A DNA stretch of 64,000 nt from Cohnella hashimotonis (GCF_030014955.1 NZ_JAGRPV010000001.1:186001-250000), one strand, 5' to 3'; positions 17,047-26,243 are shown, counted from the stretch's first letter. The notes: generated by a model not told the origin, from the sequence alone. A program made the numbers and translations.

Positions 17047-18306
17047 ATGACAACAAGTGTTTCTTTCAAGTGGAAGTATTGGATTTTAGGCTTGCTGTTC
17101 TTGGGCTGGTCGGTAGGAAACATGGACCGGTTCGCAATTAACTATGCGGTGCTTGGCATAACAGAGGACATGGGGTTGAGCGCGTCTTCGACGGGCATTA
17201 TCCTGAGCAGCTTCTTCGCGGGCTATGCGCTCATGCAGATTCCCGGGGGCTATCTGGCCGACAGGTTCGGTTACCGGCGGGTAATCATTACATCGATCGT
17301 GATGTGGTCTTTGTTCACGATTGCAACAGGGCTTGCCTGGTCGCTGACGTCGCTAATCCTCATCCGATTTCTGTTCGGACTCAGCGAGGGCAGCTTCTTC
17401 CCTTCCGCCTCGAAGGCAATCACGGGCTGGTTCCCAACCAACGAGCGAAGCCGGGCGATGTCGATTATGCTCACTTCAGGCTCTGTCATGGGCGTCGTAA
17501 CTCCAATCGTCACGACGCAGGCAATGGCCGCAAACGGCTGGCGGCCGGTCTTCTACTGGATTGGCGCAATCGGACTTCTATTTGCGGTGTTGTTCCTATT
17601 TTTCCTGAAAGAGAAGGAAAAGGCAGATAAGAAGAAGCCATCAGAAACGGCGAACCTGCCGGCGGGAACTGCTCAATCTGCACCTCTGGCCTCTGTATTG
17701 AAATCGCCGCTCGTCTGGAAGCTGTTCGTCGGATATTTCAGCATCTATGTCGTCAGTTGGGGACTTAATTCCTGGATGCCGACCTATATGCGGGATGTTC
17801 GCGGACTGGATCTTGCGTCAATCGGTTACCTGTCGGCCATTCCCGCATTCGTCGGCATTTTTGCGATGCTTATCAGCGGGGTCGTGCTGGATAAGCTGCC
17901 CCGGGGCAGAGATTTGCAGGCCGCGGCCGGCTCGGCAGTCGTGGTCGCGATTCTTCTCTATTTGATGCAGGCAGCCGGTTCGGCGGCGATGTTTGTCGGG
18001 ATCCAGTGCCTTGTAATGGTATTTCAATCCTTCGTCGTCATCCTCATTGCTTCCTCGGCGCTGAAGCATTTGCCCGAGAGCAATGCGGCCTCTGCGAACG
18101 GGTTCATTAATACGGGGGCGCAGATCGCCGGATTTCTGGCGCCGACGATGATCGGCTTCATGATCGATGCCTCAGGCGGCTCCTATATGTCGGCCTTTAT
18201 TCTAATGATGGTATTCGCTTGCGTCAGCGCCGCATCGCTGCTTTTGATCAGCCGCCGGAGCAAACTGGGAAATTTCACGATGAAAGAGGGCATTTTACAT
18301 GAATAA
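17047..18306 (+). CDS. MFS transporter
   Basis: A 419-residue major facilitator with about twelve hydrophobic segments, split by a Lys/Glu-rich central loop near residues 185-205. The family motif between spans 2 and 3 is visible (GGYLADRFGYRR). The profile resembles the anion:cation symporter branch, which takes up organic acids and acyl conjugates. AGGAGG precedes the ATG. The stop overlaps the start of the M20 hydrolase by eight bases, so it probably imports that enzyme's substrate. The specific ligand is not readable. Confidence 0.85.
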   Translation: MTTSVSFKWKYWILGLLFLGWSVGNMDRFAINYAVLGITEDMGLSASSTGIILSSFFAGYALMQIPGGYLADRFGYRRVIITSIVMWSLFTIATGLAWSLTSLILIRFLFGLSEGSFFPSASKAITGWFPTNERSRAMSIMLTSGSVMGVVTPIVTTQAMAANGWRPVFYWIGAIGLLFAVLFLFFLKEKEKADKKKPSETANLPAGTAQSAPLASVLKSPLVWKLFVGYFSIYVVSWGLNSWMPTYMRDVRGLDLASIGYLSAIPAFVGIFAMLISGVVLDKLPRGRDLQAAAGSAVVVAILLYLMQAAGSAAMFVGIQCLVMVFQSFVVILIASSALKHLPESNAASANGFINTGAQIAGFLAPTMIGFMIDASGGSYMSAFILMMVFACVSAASLLLISRRSKLGNFTMKEGILHE

Positions 18307-19738
18307 ACAGGTAGCAGAGCAGATTTCGCGTCTTGTCGATGAGAAAGGCGCCAAGATAATCGCCATTAGCGACGAGATATGGGATTACGCGGAAATCCGG
18401 TTCGAGGAGTTCCGCTCGTCGGCCCTGCTCGCGGACACGCTTGAAGCCGAAGGCTTCGTCGTCGAACGCGGGGTCGCGGAGCTGGAAACGGGGCTGATCG
18501 CGAGCTTCGGCAGCAACGGACCGGTCGTCGCTATTCTCGGCGAGTTTGACGCACTCGCCGGATTGAGCCAGCAGGCGGGCGTTTATGCTCATAATCAAGT
18601 CGTCAGCAACGGGAGCGGTCACGGTTGCGGACATCATCTGCTTGGAGCGGGAGCATTGGCTGCGGCAATTGCGGTTAAGGACTATCTGCAGCAGACCGGA
18701 ATGCCGGGAACCGTCCGTTATTATGGCTGTCCTGCGGAGGAAAGCGGCTATGGAAAGACGTACATGGTTCGCGAAGGATGCTTTGCCGATGTCGATATCG
18801 CGCTGTCTTGGCATCCGTTTACGATGAATGTGGTTATGTCGTCGTCAAGTCTGGCCGTCATCCATGCGACGTTCCGTTTTCAGGGGAAAAGCACGCACGC
18901 TGCAGTCTCGCCTCATTTGGGCAGAAGCGCGCTCGATGCAGTCGAGCTGATGAACGTCGGCGTCAATTACATGCGGGAGCATATGATCGATCAGGCCCGC
19001 ATTCACTATGCGGTGACGAATTCGGGCGGCACGTCGCCGAATGTGGTCCAGCGAGATGCGGAGGTGACCTACTTGATCCGCGCGCCGAAGTCAGATCAGG
19101 TGAAAACGCTGTATGAGCGGGTCGTAAATGCCGCTCGCGGCGCGGCGCTGATGACGGAGACGGCGATGGAGCACGTGATCGAAGGCGCATGCGTCAATCT
19201 CATTCCGAATACGGCGCTGGAGCAAGTGATGCATGACTATATGAGCGCGATTGAACTTCCTGTCTATACGGATGAGGAGCTGACAGAGGCTAAGGCCGCT
19301 TATGCTTCGCTGCCGGATACCGATAAGGCTGCCGCCGGGCAGTTGCTTCCGAAGGAGTGGCGCAGCGTCATCGCCGAACAGCCGCTCATAAATACGATTG
19401 CGCCTTATAGCGGCTTCAACGGTTCGGTGATGGGCGGTTCCACGGACGTTGCCGACGTGAGCTGGGTCGTGCCGACTGCCCAATGCATGACGGCTACCTA
19501 TGCCTTCGGTACGCCGTTCCATGCTTGGCAGACTGTGGCGCAGGGCAAGTCGTCCTATGCGCACAAGGCGATGCTGTTCGCCGGGAAAACGATGGCATGC
19601 ACCGCTGTAGAGGCGCTGCTTGATCCGGCGTTGATCGCCGCTGCGAAAGCGGAGCTCGCCGAGCGGCTTGATGGCGAGCAATACGAATGCCTGGTTCCGA
19701 AGGAAATATCGCCGCCGCGCGCGTCTCGTCCGGATTGA
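18299..19738 (+). CDS. M20-family amidohydrolase, AbgB-like
   Basis: A 479-residue metallo-amidohydrolase of the M20D type. Its length and layout match AbgB, which cleaves p-aminobenzoyl-glutamate, and related acyl-amino-acid hydrolases. The metal-binding stretch GSGHGCGHHLLGAGA, the catalytic CPAEES motif and the ALSWHP His are present, with a dimerisation lid domain between. It overlaps the transporter gene. The next genes encode L-serine dehydratase, which suggests that the released amine product could be serine (inference). A p-aminobenzoyl-glutamate role is the main alternative. Confidence 0.82.
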   Translation: MNKQVAEQISRLVDEKGAKIIAISDEIWDYAEIRFEEFRSSALLADTLEAEGFVVERGVAELETGLIASFGSNGPVVAILGEFDALAGLSQQAGVYAHNQVVSNGSGHGCGHHLLGAGALAAAIAVKDYLQQTGMPGTVRYYGCPAEESGYGKTYMVREGCFADVDIALSWHPFTMNVVMSSSSLAVIHATFRFQGKSTHAAVSPHLGRSALDAVELMNVGVNYMREHMIDQARIHYAVTNSGGTSPNVVQRDAEVTYLIRAPKSDQVKTLYERVVNAARGAALMTETAMEHVIEGACVNLIPNTALEQVMHDYMSAIELPVYTDEELTEAKAAYASLPDTDKAAAGQLLPKEWRSVIAEQPLINTIAPYSGFNGSVMGGSTDVADVSWVVPTAQCMTATYAFGTPFHAWQTVAQGKSSYAHKAMLFAGKTMACTAVEALLDPALIAAAKAELAERLDGEQYECLVPKEISPPRASRPD

Positions 19739-19779
19739 GAGGATAAGCTGGTTGCAGAGCAGCAGGAGGTTTGTCTATC

Positions 19780-20463
19780 GTGCGGTTTAAAGACGTGTTC
19801 TCTATCATTGGTCCGGCGATGGTCGGTCCGTCCAGTTCGCACACTGCAGGGGCGGCTCGGATCGGGCGATGTGCCCGACAGCTGTTCGGCCGGCAGCCGG
19901 AGCGGGCCGAGGTACGCTTCTTCGGTTCGTTCGCAGCTACGTATCGAGGCCATGGCACGGATGTCGCGATTACTGGCGGGCTGCTGGACTGGCAGACGGA
20001 CGATCCGCGTATCCCCGGTTCGCTGCTGGCGGCGGAGGAACGGGGCGTGATCGTCACGTTCGACGAAGGCAAAGGGTTGTTCTCTCATCCGAATACGGCG
20101 AAGCTTACGCTTTCCTCCGGGGAGGGGGAAGATCGGCGCGAGCTTCGGATGACAGGCACCTCGATCGGCGGGGGAAATATCGAGATTACTGAGATTGACG
20201 GCTTCGCCGTACGCATGTCGGGCATCTACCCGACCGTTGTTGTTCGACACCGGGACTGGTCGGGCGTGGTGGCCGGTATAACCGATGTGATGCGGCGCAG
20301 CGGCTGCAATATTGCGCATATGACGGTCGATCGGAAGGCAAGAAGCGGCGACGCGCTAACGGTACTTGAACTGGACAGCGCGCTAGACGAGGCGCTGATC
20401 CAGGAGCTGTCCGAAGTGGAAAATGTCGAGATGATTCGTACGGTCGATTTAGCGAAGGTCTAG
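19780..20463 (+). CDS. sdaAB: L-serine dehydratase, beta subunit
   Basis: The smaller subunit (227 residues) of the iron-sulfur L-serine dehydratase, which converts L-serine to pyruvate and ammonia. The N-terminal signature GPAMVGPSSSHTAGA is intact. The C-terminal part is an ACT-like regulatory domain (about residues 150-225). GTG at 19780 is preferred over TTG at 19771 because AGGAGGT ends at 19770. It is followed 21 bases later by the alpha subunit. Confidence 0.92.
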   Translation: MRFKDVFSIIGPAMVGPSSSHTAGAARIGRCARQLFGRQPERAEVRFFGSFAATYRGHGTDVAITGGLLDWQTDDPRIPGSLLAAEERGVIVTFDEGKGLFSHPNTAKLTLSSGEGEDRRELRMTGTSIGGGNIEITEIDGFAVRMSGIYPTVVVRHRDWSGVVAGITDVMRRSGCNIAHMTVDRKARSGDALTVLELDSALDEALIQELSEVENVEMIRTVDLAKV

Positions 20464-20484
20464 AGCAAGAGTGGAGGGGGCAGC

Positions 20485-21360
20485 ATGAATTTTCGCACCT
20501 TGGAGCAATTGGCCGCGCTCAGCGCGGAGCGGGGCGTAACGCTCGGCCGTCTCATGCTGGAGGAGCAGAGCGCGGAATCGGGCCGCACGCCCGAACATGA
20601 ATTTGACATGATGGCGCAATATTACGCGATTATGAAGGAAGCGGTGCAGCGGGGGTTGACGGAGGATACGACCTCGCGCAGCGGGCTGACGGGCAAGGAC
20701 GCCCAGCGGGTGATGTCCTTCCGTAGCGGACATGAGCTGAATCTCGGCAAAGCGGCGGGCGATGCGATGGCCTACGCGCTCGCCGTATCGGAAGTCAACG
20801 CATCGATGGGCCGAATTATCGCCACACCGACAGCGGGCTCGGCCGGGATCATTCCCGGTGTTTTCGTCAGCTGCCAGGAACGCTTTGGCTGGGATGACGA
20901 GCATATGGTCTACGGTCTGTTCGCGGCAGGGGCTATCGGCTATGTCATCGCCAACAATTCATTCGTATCGGGGGCGGAAGGGGGCTGCCAGGCTGAGGTC
21001 GGATCGGCGATCGGCATGGCTGCCGGCGCATTGACCGATCTGCGCGGAGGAACGCCCGCGCAAGCGGTCCATGCGGTAGGACTCGCGTTGAAAAATACGC
21101 TTGGTCTCATTTGCGACCCTGTCGGCGGGCTTGTGGAAATCCCGTGTATCGTCCGCAACGGCTTCGGCGCGGTGACGGCGTTGGCCGCCGCTGATATGGC
21201 GCTTGCCGGCGTACGAAGCGTTATTCCGTCCGACGAAGTTGTGCAGGTGATGCTGGAGGTCGGCTCCAGCATGCCGGAGAAGCACCGTGAGACGGCTGGC
21301 GGCGGCCTCGCGCAGACGCCTACCGGGAAGAAGATATTGAACGACCTGCACAAGCGATAA
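20485..21360 (+). CDS. sdaAA: L-serine dehydratase, alpha subunit
   Basis: The larger, cluster-carrying subunit (291 residues). The family cysteines expected to hold the [4Fe-4S] cluster are visible in GAEGGCQ, GLICDP and EIPCIVRN, and the TPTAGSAGIIPG loop is typical. A GGAGGGGG site precedes the ATG. Its stop codon is followed without a gap by a copied fragment of the downstream GH43 gene, so this end of the operon was a rearrangement breakpoint. The nearest terminator is in that copied segment. Confidence 0.93.
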   Translation: MNFRTLEQLAALSAERGVTLGRLMLEEQSAESGRTPEHEFDMMAQYYAIMKEAVQRGLTEDTTSRSGLTGKDAQRVMSFRSGHELNLGKAAGDAMAYALAVSEVNASMGRIIATPTAGSAGIIPGVFVSCQERFGWDDEHMVYGLFAAGAIGYVIANNSFVSGAEGGCQAEVGSAIGMAAGALTDLRGGTPAQAVHAVGLALKNTLGLICDPVGGLVEIPCIVRNGFGAVTALAAADMALAGVRSVIPSDEVVQVMLEVGSSMPEKHRETAGGGLAQTPTGKKILNDLHKR

Positions 21361-21456
21361 TCCGAAACGATGCCGGCTTCGGTCTTATTCGGCTTCGCGT
21401 CGGCCTCGTCGGCTGCGGATCCCGTCGTCATGTCGGGCAACCCGAGCAGGCTTTAA
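21361..21456 (+). pseudogene. Remnant of a second GH43 gene copy (signal-peptide part)
   Basis: Bases 21361-21445 repeat the GH43 gene at 21759-21843 with six mismatches in 85 positions by eye. The fragment covers signal-peptide codons 12 to 39. It then jumps, after codons for GNP, straight to sequence matching the 3' flank of the GH43 gene. It is in frame with sdaAA but behind its stop codon. It is best read as a duplicated GH43 gene that lost about 1.7 kb internally. Confidence 0.75.
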
Positions 21457-21544
21457 TCGTATGTGGGGAATTTTACGAGCATCTGCTTATTCCTTTGGTT
21501 GTGGTTGGAGAATGACAACCATACAGGAGTAGCAGATGTTTTTT
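21455..21544 (+). repeat. Direct repeat of the GH43 3' flank, with terminator hairpin
   Basis: About 90 bases match 23549-23640 with roughly seven mismatches. Both copies hold a long bulged hairpin (CATCTGCT arm pairing with AGCAGATG) followed by a T run. The copy here now serves as the terminator for the serine dehydratase operon. The rest of the gap to 21725 holds nothing I recognise apart from the GH43 ribosome binding site. Confidence 0.8.
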
Positions 21545-21725
21545 ATTTGCGCTCACCGGGACTGTTCTTATCTTCCCCGGCAGCTAATAGAGAAGGCGCT
21601 ATCCGGCACGCCAACTACGCTAAGATCGTCAGGAAAAGTTTCGTATCGACTCGTCGCCGCGAGGGCATCGATGAGTTACGCTAGTGTTGAAAATATTACC
21701 ATATCAACCACTTGAGGAGGTAATT

Positions 21726-23540
21726 ATGAAGAAGGCGAAGCTCGGCAAGCTGCTGCTGTCCGGAACGATGCTGGCATCGGTCTTATTCGGCTTCACATCG
21801 GCCTCGTCGGCCGCGGATCCCGTCGTCATGTCGGGCAACCCGATCATTACGAGCATCTTCACGGCGGATCCTTCCGCCCATGTGTGGAGCGACGGCAGAA
21901 TCTACCTGTATCCGTCGCACGATATTTTCCCGTCCCGGGGCAGCGATCTGATGGACAAGTATCATGTCTACTCGTCGGATAACATGGTCGACTGGGTGGA
22001 CGAGGGAGAGATTCTGAGCGCGGACGACGTGCCGTGGGGACGGCCGGAGGGCGGCTTCATGTGGGCGCCGGATGCGGCGTACAAGAACGGGACGTACTAC
22101 TTCTACTTCCCGCATCCGAGCGACACGAATTGGAACAGCTCATGGAAGATCGGCGTCGCGACGAGCAGCCAGCCCGATTCAGGCTTCACCGTGCAAGGCT
22201 ATATACCGGGGCTGCCGGGCAGCAACATGATCGATCCGAACGTGTTCCGCGACGACGACGGCACCTATTACTTGTATGCCGGCGGCGGCGGGGTCAGCTA
22301 CGGGGCGAAGCTCGGGGCCGACATGATGTCGATCGACGGCCCGATCGCGCAGTTCACGGAGCTTCAGGATTATCACGAGGCGCCGTGGGTATTCAAAAAG
22401 GACGGCCTGTACTACATGACTTACGCCGACGGCAATCCGGGCGCGAACCGGATGCGGTACGCGACGAGCGCCAATCCGCTCGGCCCATGGACGAACCGCG
22501 GCATTTTGCTGGATCCGGTCGCGGGGAGCGAGACGACGCATGGCTCGGTCGTGGCGTACAAAGGCAACTGGTACTTGTTCTATCATACCGCCAAAGTGTC
22601 GAACAACGGCACGCTGCGCAGCACGAGCGTGGACCGGCTGTACTTCAACGCCGACGGCACGATCCAGAAGGTCGTGCAGACGGAGGGCGGCGTGCCGGCG
22701 GTCGGACCGCGTTCGACGGCGACGGAAGTCAAGTACTACGATATCGTCAACGCGAACGATGGCGAGTATACCCAGAAGACGGACTACGCGATGACCGCGG
22801 GCAACGTGACCTTCGGGGGCGGAGCGACGCGGCCGGGCAGCACGATCGAAAATTTGCATCTGTCGGGCTCTTATATTCAACTTAGCGGCATTAACGGAGG
22901 CGCGAGCGGAGGCAAGGCGCTGTTGACGGTGGAGTATGCGTCGGCCGACGGAGGGCCAGCCTTCAAGGTCGATGCCAGCGGAGATCCGTACGGAGACGGC
23001 TACTATCTTGGCTTGTCCAACACGGGGGGCTGGGGCAATTATACCGGCATTGCGAAGCGGATCATCGACCTTAATCCGGGCGCGAACAACGTGGTGAAGT
23101 TGACCGGGGGCATGGGCGGGGTCAACGTATCCAAAGTCAGCATTTCGCTCAAATCGTCTGTCCCGCAGACGGTGACGGAATATCCGGTGACCGGCAGCAA
23201 CGTGACTGTAGGGGGCGGGGCGACGAAGAGCGGCTCCAGCATCGAGAACATGCACCTTTCGGGCGCGTACTTCCAGGTGTCCGGCGTGAACGGCGGCACG
23301 GGAGGCAATGCGCAGGTGACCGTCGTCTACGGCTCCGCCGACGCGACGTCGACGTTCGGCATGGCGATCGGCAGCAACGCGTATTCGTTGGCGCTGCCGG
23401 GAACCGGCGGCTGGAGCACTTACACCGGCAGCGTCAGCAAGCAAGTCGTACTCGCCTCCGGGACGAACAACGTCATCCGGTTCAACGGCGGCGCTGGCGG
23501 GGCGAACGTGACGAAAGTGATCGTTACTTTGAATTCGTAA
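21726..23540 (+). CDS. Secreted GH43 glycosidase with two C-terminal beta-sandwich domains
   Basis: An exported arabinan- or xylan-side-chain-type hydrolase (604 residues). A signal peptide (1 to about 29) is followed by a five-bladed GH43 propeller (about 35-330). The expected catalytic acids are Asp48 (ADPSAHVW), Asp170 (DPNVFRD) and Glu218 (YHEAPW). Two related domains of about 115 residues follow (VTFGGGAT and VTVGGGAT repeats), probably carbohydrate binding. The ATG at 21726 is preferred over 21684 because AGGAGG lies just before it and it gives a clean signal peptide. It is a single-gene unit with its own terminator. Exact specificity is uncertain; alpha-L-arabinofuranosidase or endo-arabinanase are candidates. 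Confidence 0.85.
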   Translation: MKKAKLGKLLLSGTMLASVLFGFTSASSAADPVVMSGNPIITSIFTADPSAHVWSDGRIYLYPSHDIFPSRGSDLMDKYHVYSSDNMVDWVDEGEILSADDVPWGRPEGGFMWAPDAAYKNGTYYFYFPHPSDTNWNSSWKIGVATSSQPDSGFTVQGYIPGLPGSNMIDPNVFRDDDGTYYLYAGGGGVSYGAKLGADMMSIDGPIAQFTELQDYHEAPWVFKKDGLYYMTYADGNPGANRMRYATSANPLGPWTNRGILLDPVAGSETTHGSVVAYKGNWYLFYHTAKVSNNGTLRSTSVDRLYFNADGTIQKVVQTEGGVPAVGPRSTATEVKYYDIVNANDGEYTQKTDYAMTAGNVTFGGGATRPGSTIENLHLSGSYIQLSGINGGASGGKALLTVEYASADGGPAFKVDASGDPYGDGYYLGLSNTGGWGNYTGIAKRIIDLNPGANNVVKLTGGMGGVNVSKVSISLKSSVPQTVTEYPVTGSNVTVGGGATKSGSSIENMHLSGAYFQVSGVNGGTGGNAQVTVVYGSADATSTFGMAIGSNAYSLALPGTGGWSTYTGSVSKQVVLASGTNNVIRFNGGAGGANVTKVIVTLNS

Positions 23541-23573
23541 ACGGCATCAATCGTATGTCCGGAATTTTAAGAG

Positions 23574-23640
23574 CATCTGCTTATTCCTTCGGTTATGGTT
23601 GGGCAATGACAACCATACAGGAGTAGCAGATGTTTTTTTT
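23574..23640 (+). terminator. Long bulged terminator hairpin after GH43 gene
   Basis: CATCTGCT pairs with AGCAGATG and an inner TATGGTTG pairs with CAACCATA. Eight T follow at 23633-23640. It is nearly identical to the copy at 21480-21546. Confidence 0.75.
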
Positions 23641-23725
23641 GCCTTCCCTATTCAACGATGGGCCTGTTCGTTAACGCAGAAAATGCCGAAGTAATATCCA
23701 GGTACAGGAAAAAGGAGGGAATTGA

Positions 23726-26119
23726 TTGGAACGCACGGCTATGCCGCAGCAGCGCCGACAAGCGGAGCCGCGTCCGGCACAGGCCAGGGACGACTCCCGG
23801 GACGGGACGGCTTCGCGGACCGCCGCGTCCGCGAAGACTGAGGCCGCCTCGTTCGGATCGCAGGCGCAAGCGCTGCTGAAGCTCCAACAACAAGGCGGCA
23901 ATCGGGCCGTCGTGCAGATGCTGCGCGCCAAGGACGCGATCCCGGCGGCTTCGGCTCCCCCGATTCAGCGAATGCGCATCGTCAAGGACGCGATTTACCG
24001 GGAAGCGCAGGAGACGGATGCGGCTAAAGACGTGGTCGATACCGAGAAACTGAGCGCGCTCGAGCGTCACTCCCTCACTTTGGAGATGACCCTCGAAGGC
24101 AACATGGAACTGCTCCGCCGCATTCAGCAGGAATGGGACAAGGGCGAGCTTGACGGCGAGGTCAATTTGGAACAATTGTTCGAGCTGGGGGGACGGATCG
24201 CCGAGCTGCAGAAGAAGAAGCCGGAGGAGCTTGAGGCGTCCGACCGCGACCGCATGAAGGAGATTGCCGGCGAGCTGGCGTCCGCGCGCAGGTTCGTCGA
24301 ACAAAATGCGGCGCAGCCGTCCGTTCAGGTGTACAAGGATGTCGTCATCTCGCTTTCCCGGGAGCTCGCTAAAGCCGAAGGACGGAGCCACGGTTCGAGA
24401 TCCGAATCGGACGCCGGCTTGGATGCGGGAGAGGCGCCGCAGCAGGCGCCCGACCATCTGAACCTGAACGTCGGTCCCGAAGAACGCCGCAACTATCGCG
24501 AGGATCTGAAGAAGATGGGCACCTGGGCGGGAGAAGCGGAAGCCGAATGGCTCGCCGACCATCTCCGGATCAAGGCGCAGGTGTACGTCATCGTCGCAGG
24601 GGTATTCCACCGCGTCAATCAGGTCGGCGCCAGCCACACGCCCGTCGGCGATCTGGCTTTGGTGCACTTAGGCAACCACTACGAGGTGGTGGACGGCGTG
24701 GCGGACGGGATGGAGGTCGGCCGTCAGCGCAGATGGCTGAAGACGAGCAAGACGGGCGACTGCCTGTTCGAATCGATGCTGCTGATCCGCCACAACGGCA
24801 AGCCGATCGAAGAGGACAAGAAGCAGCGGATGATCCTCAAGCTTCGCAAGCAGACGGCCGACCATCTGTCGGACGACGCCATCGACGAGACGATTCACGA
24901 GATGCTCGTCTACGGCGACACGGCCGGCACCGGCGAGCATACCTCCAAGCTGGTCGAGGAGCGGCGCGGCGATGCCGCGTCGAAGCGAGAGGCGGACCAG
25001 GAGAAGCGCAGGCAGGCCGATGAGAAGGAGAAGTTTGTCGCAAAGGTCGACGCCAAGTTTCTGCAGGACAAGCTCGACAAGCTGCAGACGCTCGAAGGGT
25101 TGTCCGCCTTCGGGTTCGACAAGGCGATCGCGGCTTATCTGAAGGCGCGCGGCGAGAATCCGAAGTCGGAGCAGACGTATGCTGAGTTTCGCAAGCTGAA
25201 CAAGCTGTTTCAGGAAGCGGCCATTGCGTTCAATAATCAGAAAGAACGCGCAGCGTACGAATATCAACCTTTCGAAAAAGAGGAGGAAGAGAGCTGGACC
25301 GGCGAGCTGGACCGGCCGGAGGATGCAGAGGAACAGCTTGCCCTGGAGCGCAGGGCGCGCGAGCGTACGTTGAACCGCCGCGACATCAAAAAAACAGCGT
25401 CGCCCAACAACGCCAATCAGACGCTGATCGTTCTGCGGGGCGAGGAGGGCGAGTTCGTCCTCGACAAGCTGGGCCAATTGGTGCCTCGCTATTCGCGCCG
25501 CAACATCTCGCAGGCGAACCTCGACGAGCTGAACGGCAAGCACGGGGACGTGAAGGGCATGTACCCGTCGAACATGAGTCCGGTGGAGGACGCGGACATC
25601 AGCCAGGTCGCGAGCGGCACCGGCGGCAAGAAGCTCCGCAAGGAGAGCGACGAGATGCATCATGTCCAGGGACACAAGCCTTCCGACTACTTGTCGGTCA
25701 CGGCCCAGAACGAGGACGCGGTCAATCCGAAGGGCAAGAAGTTCGATGCGGCGGCTACGGTCGAGGTCGATCTGTCCTATATCGATCCGGCGAATCTGTC
25801 GGCTTTGTACACCTCGCAGGGCATGCGCTACTTTCTGCTGGACGGGATGCTCGCTGGCGACAAGGGAGAGACGATCGATCTGGCCATCCGCGAGCAGTCC
25901 AAAGCCCCGCCCGACAAATCTAGCGAGAAGGAAGAACGCAAAGCCGGAGGCAAGAAGAAAAAAGACAAGAAAGACAAAGCCAAGCCCTCCTCCAATCAGC
26001 TCGCGCTCGAACACGACCAGCTGTCGGCCAAGGAGTGGCAGGCGCTGCTCGATGTCATCCGTACCAAGGAAGTGCTGATCGAAGACATGATTCCGTCCGA
26101 AGCTGTCCGGAAGCTGTAA
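23726..26119 (+). CDS. eCIS-cargo-like protein with permuted OTU-like protease domain
   Basis: A 797-residue, highly charged protein without signal peptide or membrane spans. The Arg/Ala/Gln-rich disordered N-terminus carries LLKLQQQGGNRAVVQMLR (about 52-69), a motif typical of cargo and DUF4157-type proteins of extracellular contractile injection systems. A helical region (about 85-210) follows. Residues of about 255-400 look like an OTU cysteine-protease fold with its halves swapped: GNHYEVV (His318) comes before GDCLFES (Cys346). A coiled coil (about 410-445) leads to a C-terminal domain, with a Lys-rich stretch around 730-755. The TTG start follows AAAGGAGGGA. No injection-system genes lie nearby. 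Confidence 0.6.
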   Translation: MERTAMPQQRRQAEPRPAQARDDSRDGTASRTAASAKTEAASFGSQAQALLKLQQQGGNRAVVQMLRAKDAIPAASAPPIQRMRIVKDAIYREAQETDAAKDVVDTEKLSALERHSLTLEMTLEGNMELLRRIQQEWDKGELDGEVNLEQLFELGGRIAELQKKKPEELEASDRDRMKEIAGELASARRFVEQNAAQPSVQVYKDVVISLSRELAKAEGRSHGSRSESDAGLDAGEAPQQAPDHLNLNVGPEERRNYREDLKKMGTWAGEAEAEWLADHLRIKAQVYVIVAGVFHRVNQVGASHTPVGDLALVHLGNHYEVVDGVADGMEVGRQRRWLKTSKTGDCLFESMLLIRHNGKPIEEDKKQRMILKLRKQTADHLSDDAIDETIHEMLVYGDTAGTGEHTSKLVEERRGDAASKREADQEKRRQADEKEKFVAKVDAKFLQDKLDKLQTLEGLSAFGFDKAIAAYLKARGENPKSEQTYAEFRKLNKLFQEAAIAFNNQKERAAYEYQPFEKEEEESWTGELDRPEDAEEQLALERRARERTLNRRDIKKTASPNNANQTLIVLRGEEGEFVLDKLGQLVPRYSRRNISQANLDELNGKHGDVKGMYPSNMSPVEDADISQVASGTGGKKLRKESDEMHHVQGHKPSDYLSVTAQNEDAVNPKGKKFDAAATVEVDLSYIDPANLSALYTSQGMRYFLLDGMLAGDKGETIDLAIREQSKAPPDKSSEKEERKAGGKKKKDKKDKAKPSSNQLALEHDQLSAKEWQALLDVIRTKEVLIEDMIPSEAVRKL

Positions 26120-26198
26120 CGCTAACAATATGATGTCGAAAGGGAGGCGGAGCCCCCGCCGGATGATCTTCGTAGGGCCAATCCATATGCCCTGGAAA

Positions 26199-26236
26199 CG
26201 GGTCCCGTTGGTCTTAATCATCGGGACCCGCTTTAT
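26199..26236. terminator. Terminator between convergent genes
   Basis: CGGGTCCCG (26199-26207) pairs with CGGGACCCG (26222-26230), followed by CTTTAT. It separates the eCIS-cargo-like gene from the convergent small operon. Confidence 0.65.
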
Positions 26237-26243
26237 AACTTCT

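Noticed and set aside
21361..23640. GH43 gene with flanking repeats as a mobile element or integron-like cassette
   Set aside because: There is no transposase, no integrase and no terminal inverted repeats. The upstream repeat contains signal-peptide coding sequence, which fits duplication and deletion better.
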